Virus record (IMG/VR): IMGVR_UViG_3300036832_001295
Span: 1-64,000 of that record
DNA from: a virus
Length of the DNA stretch: 64,000 bases
Strand: one strand, 5' to 3'
In this document: piece after piece, positions 32,811 to 39,557 of the stretch
Layout: the number at the start of each line of letters is the position of its first letter
Numbering within the stretch: position 1 is the stretch's first letter
Notes under the pieces: model-generated
Seen by the model: only the letters and a program-made list of their open reading frames with translations
Told to the model about the DNA's origin: nothing
Database searches by the model: none
Made by a program: the position numbers and the translations under genes

Positions 32811-32853
32811 ATTCCTTCGTATGGTGCGGTGCGGGTCGGACAGGGGGGCCTTG

Positions 32854-32870
32854 AACCGGGACGTTTGAAA
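32854..32870 (+). promoter_or_regulatory. GACGTTTGAAACCGTC inverted repeat between divergent genes
   Basis: A 16-bp imperfect dyad (GACGTTTGAAACCGTC) lies in the 192-bp gap between the lysin gene and the plus-strand operon. It shares CGTTTGAA with the ACCGTTTGAA motifs at 8.2, 11.2, 35.0 and 42.4 kb. An operator for a divergently acting regulator is a reasonable guess. Confidence 0.4.
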
Positions 32871-32895
32871 CCGTCAAGAAATAGAGGCGATGGTC

Positions 32896-32926
32896 TTGCA
32901 CACCTGGCGCTGGGATGTGCTACAGT
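32896..32926 (+). promoter_or_regulatory. Promoter of the plus-strand three-gene operon
   Basis: TTGCAC (32896-32901) and TGCTACAGT (extended -10, hexamer TACAGT at 32921-32926) are separated by 19 bases. They are followed by an untranslated leader and a perfect AGGAGG at 32991-32996, six bases before the ATG at 33003. The spacer is long, but the extended -10 compensates. Confidence 0.5.
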
Positions 32927-33002
32927 TCCTGTGTCATCGCTTCCGCGGTGCAAACCACACAGGGTTCATAACCCACTACTCAAAGCCTATAGGAGGCTTA
33001 CT

Positions 33003-33650
33003 ATGACCGCAGCACCTACTGCTGCTCTGCACATCCCACGCATCAACGTGGAGACCCTGCTGGTGCCGATCCTCGGGACCAGCCCGCTGCTCGTGCACCA
33101 GTGGTCCCAGAAGGCCAAGCTGCAGATGCTCAACGCGCAGCAGGGCATCAAGACCATCAAGGAACCCCGCGACCCGCAGTCGGAGTACGAGGCCAGCCTG
33201 TACCGGGCCGGGGACGACGGCTACGGCATCCCGTCGGTCGCCTTCAAGGCGGCCACCGTGTCCGCGGCCCGCGTCTACGGCAAGGCGGTCCGGATGACCG
33301 AACTGCGCCAGTTCCTGTTCTTCCGCGGCAAGATGTACAAGGGCAACAACGGCAAGTTCAGCTGCAACCAACAGCTGTTCCTGCTCGACGGCACCCCGCA
33401 GATGCGCGAAGACATGGTCACCGTCGGCATCTCCGGCACCGACCTGCGCTACCGGGGCGAGTTCACCGAGTGGTCGACCACGCTGACCGTCGAGTACATC
33501 AAGTCCTCGATCACCAAGGAGTCGGTGCTCGGCATCATCGAGGCGGCCGGAACCACCGTCGGGGTCGGCGAGTGGCGGCCGGAGAAGGACGGCGAGTTCG
33601 GCACCTTCAAGCTCGACCCGTCCCGTGAGGTGCAGGTCATCTCGGCATGA
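33003..33650 (+). CDS. Conserved phage protein (hypothetical; GVGEWRPEKxGxFGTF motif)
   Basis: The 215-residue product follows a strong promoter and AGGAGG. The family is recurrent in actinophages: HIPRINVETLLVPILGTSPLLVHQWSQKAK, then IPSVAFKAATVSAAR, an Asp/Arg strand pair (MVTVGISGTDLRYRGEFTEWSTTLTVEY) and a glycine-rich end GVGEWRPEKDGEFGTFKL. The layout (beta-alpha-beta with a late G-rich loop) is reminiscent of ferredoxin-like RAMP/Cas7-type folds. I mention this only as a structural guess; no role is established. It is the first gene of a coupled operon with two paralogous small genes. Confidence 0.8.
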   Translation: MTAAPTAALHIPRINVETLLVPILGTSPLLVHQWSQKAKLQMLNAQQGIKTIKEPRDPQSEYEASLYRAGDDGYGIPSVAFKAATVSAARVYGKAVRMTELRQFLFFRGKMYKGNNGKFSCNQQLFLLDGTPQMREDMVTVGISGTDLRYRGEFTEWSTTLTVEYIKSSITKESVLGIIEAAGTTVGVGEWRPEKDGEFGTFKLDPSREVQVISA

Positions 33651-34015
33651 GCGGCGACCCGCAGCAGTGGTTGCGGACGGAGTTGAAGGGGGTGCGCGTC
33701 CGGCAGGGCGCGCTCACCCCGGCCACGTTGCTGGCTGACGTGACCCAGACCGGCCCGACGCATCCGCTCTATGACCGGTTCCTGTGGTCGGTGGACACGC
33801 CGCAGGACAAGGCCCAACTGGCCCGCATGCTGATCCACGAGGCCCATCCGGAGCAGGCCTGCCGCCAGGCCACCCTGGACGAGGTACAGGCCGGGTTCGC
33901 CCGGCTGGGGTTTTCCACCGGCAGCTTGCAGACCAACTACCACCGTGAGGACCACATTCTGTTCACGGTGGACGACGCACAGCGGCTGCTGGCCGCATTA
34001 GGGGGACAGTCATGA
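33647..34015 (+). CDS. Small phage protein, paralogue of next gene
   Basis: The 122-residue product's ATG overlaps the preceding stop (ATGA). Residues about 14-48 (VRVRQGALTPATLLADVTQTGPTHPLYDRFLW) match the next gene's EHRGELTPQAVLAEVEETGKRHPLYDRFEW. That segment is the hallmark of a phage family in which an N-terminal helical module ends in HPLxxRFxW. The rest diverges. The pair probably arose by duplication and may form a heterodimer; function is unknown. Confidence 0.75.
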   Translation: MSGDPQQWLRTELKGVRVRQGALTPATLLADVTQTGPTHPLYDRFLWSVDTPQDKAQLARMLIHEAHPEQACRQATLDEVQAGFARLGFSTGSLQTNYHREDHILFTVDDAQRLLAALGGQS

Positions 34016-34467
34016 GCTTCTCCGCCTACGAGGCGCAGCGGGAACTGATCACGCAGCTGGAAGAGGTTCGCGAACACCGCGGCGAACTGACCCCGCAGGC
34101 GGTGTTGGCCGAGGTCGAGGAGACCGGCAAGCGGCACCCGCTCTACGACCGGTTCGAGTGGAACAACCGGGTCGCCGGGCACGGCTACCGCCTCGACCAG
34201 GCGCACCGGCTGATCATGTCCGTGAAGGTGATCTTCCGGGGACCGACCGACGAGGAACGCAAGATCCGCAAGTACGTCGCGGTGCCGCAGCCGATGGCCC
34301 ACCAACCCAACTACGAGCCGATCGAGGACGTCGCGATGGACGACCTGAAACGCAAGCTGGTGCTGCAGGACGCGGAACGGCGCTGGAAGGCGTTGCGGAC
34401 CCAGTTCGGCCACCTGCAGGAGTTCATCGACCTGGTGCTGGGCGACCTGAACGGCAAGGCCAGCTGA
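34012..34467 (+). CDS. Conserved actinophage protein with HPLYDRFEW motif
   Basis: The 151-residue product continues after the HPLYDRFEW motif with AGHGYRLDQAHRLIMSVKVIF, KYVAVPQP, YEPIEDVAMDDLKRKLVLQDAERRWKALRTQFGHLQEFIDLV. This architecture, including the C-terminal RxWKALRxxFGHLxEFIDLV helix, recurs in many actinobacteriophage genomes next to recombination or early genes. It is the last gene of the operon and is followed by two hairpins (34471-34549). The function is unknown. Confidence 0.8.
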   Translation: MSFSAYEAQRELITQLEEVREHRGELTPQAVLAEVEETGKRHPLYDRFEWNNRVAGHGYRLDQAHRLIMSVKVIFRGPTDEERKIRKYVAVPQPMAHQPNYEPIEDVAMDDLKRKLVLQDAERRWKALRTQFGHLQEFIDLVLGDLNGKAS

Positions 34468-34470
34468 GCT

Positions 34471-34501
34471 AAACACGCTCGGCCAGGTGCCGATCGTGTT
34501 T
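34471..34501 (+). terminator. Hairpin directly after the plus-strand operon
   Basis: AAACACGCTCGGC (34471-34483) pairs with GCCGATCGTGTTT (34489-34501), 13 bp with one mismatch and a 5-base loop, starting 4 bases after the TGA stop. A-rich and T-rich ends make it usable as a terminator in both directions. Confidence 0.7.
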
Positions 34502-34505
34502 GTCG

Positions 34506-34549
34506 AGATCCGGGATGCCCAACCGCGGGGGAGGGAGCATCCCGGATCT
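34506..34549 (+). terminator. Perfect 13-bp hairpin at the left border of the NNGGY array
   Basis: AGATCCGGGATGC (34506-34518) and GCATCCCGGATCT (34537-34549) are perfect inverted repeats with an 18-base loop. The array starts immediately afterwards. It may be a second terminator or a structural boundary of the repeat element. Confidence 0.65.
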
Positions 34550-34555
34550 TCGGCG

Positions 34556-34962
34556 TCTGCGGGCAGGGCTTGGTTCGGCACGGTTCGGCACGGCAGGGCT
34601 GGGCAGGCACGGCAAGGCTGGGCCCGTCGAGGTTCGGCGTGGCAAGGCCCGGCAGGCCAGGCAGGGTGTGGCACGGCACGTCGTGGCGGGGTTCGGCAGG
34701 GCTGGGCAGGCAAGGCGAGGCACGGCATGGCACGGCCTGGCGCGGCCGGGCAGGCAAGGCGTGGATGGCCCGGCGGGACGTGGCAAGGCGGGGCAGGCAC
34801 GGCTTGGTTGGGCACGGCAGGGCTAGGTTCGGCATGGCGGGGCAGGCAGGGCTTGGTGCGGCCAGGCGCGGTTGGGGTTGGCGCGGTGCGGCGGGGCAGG
34901 CGTGGCACGGCTTGTCATGGCTGGGCAGGGCTGGTCTTGGCGCGGCGTGGCAGGCTGTGCCG
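34556..34962 (+). repeat. Left NNGGY pentanucleotide array (about 0.4 kb)
   Basis: The sequence reads as GGC (sometimes GGT) every five bases with two variable bases between, e.g. GGCAC GGTTC GGCAC GGCAG GGCTG. The phase slips at recurring GGCAGGC (four-base unit). The G-rich strand is always the plus strand. No credible gene lies inside. The array ends about 40 bases before the ATG of the secreted-protein gene. Confidence 0.9.
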
Positions 34963-34968
34963 AACAGG

Positions 34969-34977
34969 TCAAACGGT
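34969..34977 (+). promoter_or_regulatory. TCAAACGGT motif upstream of secreted-protein gene
   Basis: TCAAACGGT (reverse complement ACCGTTTGA) lies 23 bases before the ATG at 35000, between the left array and the gene. The same motif lies about 30 bases before the plus-strand gene at 42415 and next to the two in-frame micro-arrays. It could be a regulator site or part of the repeat element. Confidence 0.4.
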
Positions 34978-34999
34978 GATCTGGTTAGGGGGAATCGGG

Positions 35000-35446
35000 A
35001 TGAAGATTCATACGCTGTTGGCGTTGGCCGCGGCCGGGGTGTGCACCGCCGGAATGGTGGTCTTCGCGGCACCGGCCTCGGCGGCGCAGTCGGAGTTGAC
35101 CCTCAACTGCACCGGCCTCGGCATGGTGACGGTGGCGACCAACAACAACAACTCATCCGAGCACGGTGGTTGGGGCGCGGCGCAGACCGTGAACATTCCC
35201 GGGCACGGTATCGCGACCTCGTTCTCCGGCACGATTACCGACCTGGTGACCGGCACCAGCGTGAGCTTCACCCAGGTCAAGGGCAACGGCAACGCCAACC
35301 AGAACACCACCGGGCAACCCACCATGTGCTCACAGACGATCACCGGCACGGTGGTCGACTTCACCGGGGGGTTCATCCCGCCGGGCATGTCGGGCTCTGA
35401 CCCGGCCACCTTCATGCTCACGGTGGGCGTGATTTACAAGGCCTGA
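35000..35446 (+). CDS. Secreted protein encoded between two repeat arrays
   Basis: The 148-residue product has a clear Sec signal peptide (MKIHTLLALAAAGVCTAG, then VVFAAPASAAQ with cleavage after ASA). The mature part of about 118 residues is beta-rich, with SELTLNCTGLGMVTVATNN and TMCSQTITGTVVDFTGG. Two Cys (near 39 and 111) could form a disulfide, and glycine/serine turns separate the strands. GGGGGA precedes the ATG. A secreted phage product with no lysis motif suggests a moron acting on the host surface or the surroundings, such as blocking superinfection. The gene is flanked by the G-rich arrays and is read in the same direction as their G-rich strand. Confidence 0.75.
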   Translation: MKIHTLLALAAAGVCTAGMVVFAAPASAAQSELTLNCTGLGMVTVATNNNNSSEHGGWGAAQTVNIPGHGIATSFSGTITDLVTGTSVSFTQVKGNGNANQNTTGQPTMCSQTITGTVVDFTGGFIPPGMSGSDPATFMLTVGVIYKA

Positions 35447-38302
35447 CTCGGCAGGCAGGGCTTGGCGGGGCATGGTTCGGCGCGGCATGGCACGGTGTGG
35501 CAGCCAGGGCACGGCGCGGCACGGCACGGCCTGGCTCGGCGCGGCAGGCGCGGCGCGGCGCGGCGGGGTCGGGCCCGGCCTGGTGCGGCGAGACATGGCG
35601 CGGCGAGGCAGGCATGGTGTGGCTCGGCCTGGCTCGGCAAGGCAGGGCAGGCACGGCATGGTTGGGCTCGGCGCGGTTGGGCGTCGCAGGGCTTGGCAGG
35701 CAGGGCGAGGTGTGGCGGGTCCAGGCATGGCGCGGCAGGCATGGCCCGGCGCGGCTCGGTACGGCAAGGTGGGGCGTGGCAGGCGGGGTTGGGTTCGGTT
35801 TGGCATGGCGCGGTTGGGCACGGCACGGCTCGGCAGGCGTGGCTTGGCGTGTCGAGGCGGGGCTGGGTTCGCTGGGCCAGGCGGGGCAGGGCAGGCGTGG
35901 CTGGGCGGGTTCCGGCAAGGCAAGGCATGGCCAGGCAGGCACGGCCCGGTTCGGTATGGCACGTCGTGGCCAGACTTGGCTTGGCAGGCGTGGCTTGGTG
36001 TGGCACGGCCGGGTCAGGCACGGTTGGGCGCGGCAGGCTCGGCGAGGCGTGTCATGGCAAGGCTCGGCTAGGTAGGGCACGGCAGCCGAGGCCTGGTGAG
36101 GCAGGGCAACGCGAGGCATGGCTAGGCCCGGCAGTCGGGGCGTGGCATGACCCGGTGTGGCAGGTCACGGCAAGGCGTGGCGCGGCAGGCACGGCTAGGT
36201 CGGGCGCGGATCGGCGTGGCATGGCGTGGCAGCTAAGGCGCGGCGGGGCACGGCACGGCTGGCTAGGCAAGGCTCGGCCCGGTGCGGCATGGCAGGTCAG
36301 GGCAGGCGTGGCAGGGTGCGGCAGGGTCAGGCGCGGCAGGGCTAGGCGGGGCTTGGCAGGCAAACGTGGTTTAGCTGGGCCCGGCGTGCCGGGGCACGGT
36401 GGGGCGTGGCAGGCAGAGCAAGGCTCGGCTTGGTTCGGCGTGGCATGGCAGGCAGGGCTAGGCAAGGTATGACAAGGCTGGGTGCGGCATGGCGTGGCTG
36501 GCATTCGTGGTTTGGCTGGGCGGGCCGCGGCGGGGCAGGCAAGGCATGGCTTGGCATCGCATGGTGTGGCTCGGCTAGGCGCGGCAGGGCAGGCAGGCGA
36601 GGCCGGGCAGGCAGGGCTGGATTCGGCCGGGCATGGCTTGGCGCGGTTTGGCAGGCAAGGCAGGCATGGTGAGGCACGGCAGGGCACGGCGCGGCTAGGC
36701 GCGGCAGGCGAGGCAGGGCCCGGCTAGTCCAGGTGCGGCGGGTCGCGGCCGGGTTCGGCAGGGCAGGCTCGGTTGGGCTGGGCGGGGCGTGGTTTGGCAA
36801 GGCAGGGTTGGGCACGGCAGGCAGGCAGGGCGTGGTTGGGCTCGGGCGGCTGGGCACGGCAGGGCAGGCACGGCGGGTCCGGGCGAGGCTCGGCAAGGTC
36901 CGGCCTGGCGGGGTAGGGCCTGGCAGGCGAGGCGGGGTGTGGCGGGGCCTGGCGGGTCAAGGCACGTCATGGCGCGGCAGGCATGGCGAGGCAGGGCTTG
37001 GTCCGGCAGGGCACGTCCCGGCTTGGCTTGGCAGGCTCGGCCAGGCGCGGTTGGGCGAGGCATGGCAAGGCAGGGCTCGGCCAGGCAGGCATGGCCCGGC
37101 GAGACCCGGCTCGGCTCGGTGCGGCATGGCGCGGCATGGCAGGCAGGGCGCGGCGCGGCCAGGCGAGGCCGGGCTTGGCTCGGTCCGGCCTGGCGAGGCG
37201 AGGCAGGCATGGCCCGGTATGGCACGGTGCGGCACGTCCCGGCGTGGTATGGCAGCCGAGGCCCGGCTTAGCGTGGCAGGTCTTGGCGAGGCCTGGTGTG
37301 GCACGGCAAGGCAGGGCGTGGCAGGCATCGCGTGGTGTGGCACGGCCCGGTGGGGCACGGCTTGGCAGGCATCGCACGGCGCGGCATGGCAGGTCGAGGC
37401 AAAGCCTGGCGGGCACGGCAGGCATGGCCCGGTCCGGTTCGGCACCGCACGGCGGGGCATGGCAGGCATGGTTCGGCTTGGCGTGGTGTGGTGGGGCACG
37501 GCAGGGCACGGCAGGCAGGGCTCGGCGTGGTTCGGCACGGCACGGTGTGGCGTGGCTTGGCGGGCAGGGCTCGGCCGGGTTGGGTACGGCGTGGTCAGGC
37601 GAGGCGCGGCGCGGTGTGGCAGGCAGGGCTCGGTACGGCGGGGCATGGCAGGGTGTGGCTAGGCCCGGCGGGCATGGCATGGCGCGGCAAGTCCAGGCGA
37701 GGCGCGGCGAGGCGTGGCGAGGCGAGGCGAGGCAGGCAAGGCAAGGTCGGGCAGGGCACGGTATGGCCCGGTGTGGTTGGCATGGCGCGGCATGGCAGGC
37801 AGGGCGCGGCAGGCTGGGCTCGGCACGGCTAGGCGCGGCTCGGCAAGGCGTGGTGGGGCAGCCGGGGCTGGGCGAGTTGGGCATGGCCGGGCGCGGCGTG
37901 GCAGTCCAGGCAGGGCAGGACGAGGCAGGGCTAGGCGCGGCTTGGCAGGGCAGGCTTGGCCCGGCGGGGCATGGTTGGGCTAGTCAAGGTCGGGCATGGC
38001 AGGCAGGGCAGGGCTTGGCCCGGCAACGCAGGGCTTGGCCCGGCGCGGCAGGCACGGCAGGGTTAGGCGGGGCGGGGTCCGGCTAGGCCTGGCAGGCAAG
38101 GCGGGGCAGGTCCCGGCTTGGTTGGGCACGGCTCGGCGCGGCAGGCGTGGCAGAGTTCGGCGAGGCTAGGCGTGGCAAGGCCCGGCTAGGCAGCCACGGC
38201 GGGGCCTGGCCAGGCATGGCAAGGTGAGGTGCGGCGCGGCATGGCAGGCGTGGCTTGGCGTGGCACCGTGTGGCCACGCGTGGCACGGCACGGCAGGCTC
38301 GG
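35447..38302 (+). repeat. Right NNGGY pentanucleotide array (about 2.86 kb)
   Basis: About 570 units of the form NN-GG-C/T follow each other on the plus strand. All dinucleotides occur at NN (ATGGC, ACGGC, TTGGC, GCGGC, AAGGC, TAGGC and so on), while GG is nearly fixed and the last base is mostly C, sometimes T. GGCAGGC slips recur about every 40-70 bases, giving a loose higher-order period. Long open frames in several frames on both strands result from the repeat itself and are not genes. It ends at a hairpin beside the 57-residue gene. Confidence 0.92.
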
Positions 38303-38316
38303 AAAACCGGGCCTGC
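38293..38316 (-). terminator. Hairpin terminator after the lysis/portal transcript
   Basis: GCAGGCTCGG (38293-38302) pairs with CCGGGCCTGC (38307-38316) around an AAAA loop, ten base pairs including one G-T pair. On the minus strand it begins 5 bases after the stop of the 57-residue gene, so it can end the transcript before the repeat array. Confidence 0.65.
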
Positions 38317-38320
38317 CCGC

Positions 38321-38494
38321 TCACCCCTCGCTGTCGCTGCACCCCACGTCGCGGTACTCCACCTCGGTCGTCTGGCTCGGCGGGTCCACCTGCGGGTAGT
38401 CGTAGTCCTCGACCAGGTCGAAGCGTTCCTCCTCGTAGGAGGTCTCCGGCGGCGGCGGCTCCTCGGTCGGCTCCGGGATCGGCACCTCGCTCAT
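38321..38494 (-). CDS. Small acidic Pro/Glu-rich protein
   Basis: With the ATG at 38494 (GAGGGAGA upstream) the product has 57 residues: MSEVPIPEPTEEPPPPETSYEEERFDLVEDYDYP and a polar, acidic end. It follows the M15-type lysin gene by 10 bases and precedes a terminator hairpin. No fold is apparent; it is probably disordered. It could be a regulator of lysis or a virion peptide, but nothing in the sequence decides this. Confidence 0.6.
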   Translation of the reverse strand: MSEVPIPEPTEEPPPPETSYEEERFDLVEDYDYPQVDPPSQTTEVEYRDVGCSDSEG

Positions 38495-38504
38495 CGTCTC
38501 TCCC

Positions 38505-39299
38505 TCAGTAGGTGAACAGCCGGGTCCAGTCGCCCCGCCACACCTGGCCGACATGCTTGCTGCGCGGGGTGTGCTTCTTCTGCCACTTGGTCACCGCGGC
38601 GGTAGTAGTTGCTCCGTAGACGCCCGGGGTCCACTTGCCGCCGAAGCCGAGGGCCGCCAGCCGGTTCTGGATGGCCTGGATGTCCGGGCGTTCGGCGACG
38701 TAGTAGCCGCCGTGGCTGGTGTTCGGCCCGGCGATCGGCCCGAAGTAGTGGCCCTTCTTCATGTAGGAGGGCCAGCGGCGGCGCAACTTCTTCTCCTTGC
38801 CCGGTTTGGCCGGTGCCTTGGGGGCCGAACCCTGCCCGCAGAAGACCTGCGCGACCCGCTGCCAGGCGGGTCCGTCGTTGACGTAGGCGCGGTGCCCGGA
38901 CAGATGCACGTGCCAAAGATGTGATTTGTCCGAACTGACCCATTTCAGGGTCTGCACGTCCAGCCCGGTGACGTCCTTGCCGTTGACGGTGCCGAAGAAC
39001 TCGCGCAGCGTCTGCATCCGCACGTCGTGCGCCTTGGCGGCGTTGATCAGCCGTTGGGTGACCTTGCGCATCTGCGCCGCGGGCAGCGTGACGTCCAGGG
39101 CGGACGCGGCCTGCCCGTCGCCCTTGCGGTCGATCGGTTGGGTCACCGAATAGTCGTCCTTGGGCAGCACGTCCCGGCAACGGTGGTAGCCGTAGGCGTG
39201 GCTGCGGTCCCCGACGATGCCGGACAGCTGCGCCTGCGGGATGAAATGGTGGATGGTGTTGTAGGCCGCCTGGATCGCCTGCGGGGCATATTCGCTCAT
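38505..39299 (-). CDS. Endolysin: M15-type peptidase with peptidoglycan-binding domain
   Basis: In this 264-residue protein, residues about 25-150 hold the zinc peptidase pattern of M15-like actinophage endolysins: GDRSHAYGYHRCRD (first His ligand), ASALDVTLP (Asp ligand) and HLWHVHLSGHRAY (last His). A basic linker (KEKKLRRRWPSYMKKG) leads to a peptidoglycan-binding domain of the PGBD1 type (AIQNRLAALGFGG... PGVYGATTTAAVTKWQKKH). The peptidase would cut the stem peptide. A GH19-type lysin is encoded at 31842-32810, so glycan and peptide bonds are attacked by separate genes. Confidence 0.85.
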   Translation of the reverse strand: MSEYAPQAIQAAYNTIHHFIPQAQLSGIVGDRSHAYGYHRCRDVLPKDDYSVTQPIDRKGDGQAASALDVTLPAAQMRKVTQRLINAAKAHDVRMQTLREFFGTVNGKDVTGLDVQTLKWVSSDKSHLWHVHLSGHRAYVNDGPAWQRVAQVFCGQGSAPKAPAKPGKEKKLRRRWPSYMKKGHYFGPIAGPNTSHGGYYVAERPDIQAIQNRLAALGFGGKWTPGVYGATTTAAVTKWQKKHTPRSKHVGQVWRGDWTRLFTY

Positions 39300-39314
39300 C
39301 GGTGTTCCTCCCGT

Positions 39315-39557
39315 TCAGCCCACACCGTCACCGGGCAGGGCAACCGTAACCCGGCCTCCCGTTATCCACTGCCCCCAGACCGACCTGATCCGGGGACCGG
39401 GCGGCGGCAGCACCGGCACCTCGACGTTGACCAGCGCCCGGCAGCACCGGCAGCGGTACTCCCGGTAGGCGGCACCATCCAGCGTGATGCAGGACCGCTC
39501 GTCACTGTCCAGGTCCTGCTGCCCGCAGTTCGGGCAGACCGCGCCGATCTCACACAT
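39315..39557 (-). CDS. Zinc-ribbon protein overlapping the portal gene
   Basis: An 80-residue protein with CPNCGQQDL near 8-16 and CRCCRALVNVEVP near 36-48, forming a four-cysteine zinc ribbon. A short Pro-rich piece and a VWGQWITGGRVTVAL tail follow. Its start overlaps the last bases of the portal gene by 8, so it is read from the same message. Such ribbons often accompany head genes here. No specific role can be read. Confidence 0.7.
   Translation of the reverse strand: MCEIGAVCPNCGQQDLDSDERSCITLDGAAYREYRCRCCRALVNVEVPVLPPPGPRIRSVWGQWITGGRVTVALPGDGVG

Noticed and set aside
34556-38302. Long open frames of up to about 340 codons in several frames on both strands of the repeat array
   Set aside because: A five-base repeat with few TA dinucleotides is open by nature; the products are Gly/Arg/Ala- or Pro-rich with no fold and no Shine-Dalgarno, and all frames look alike.
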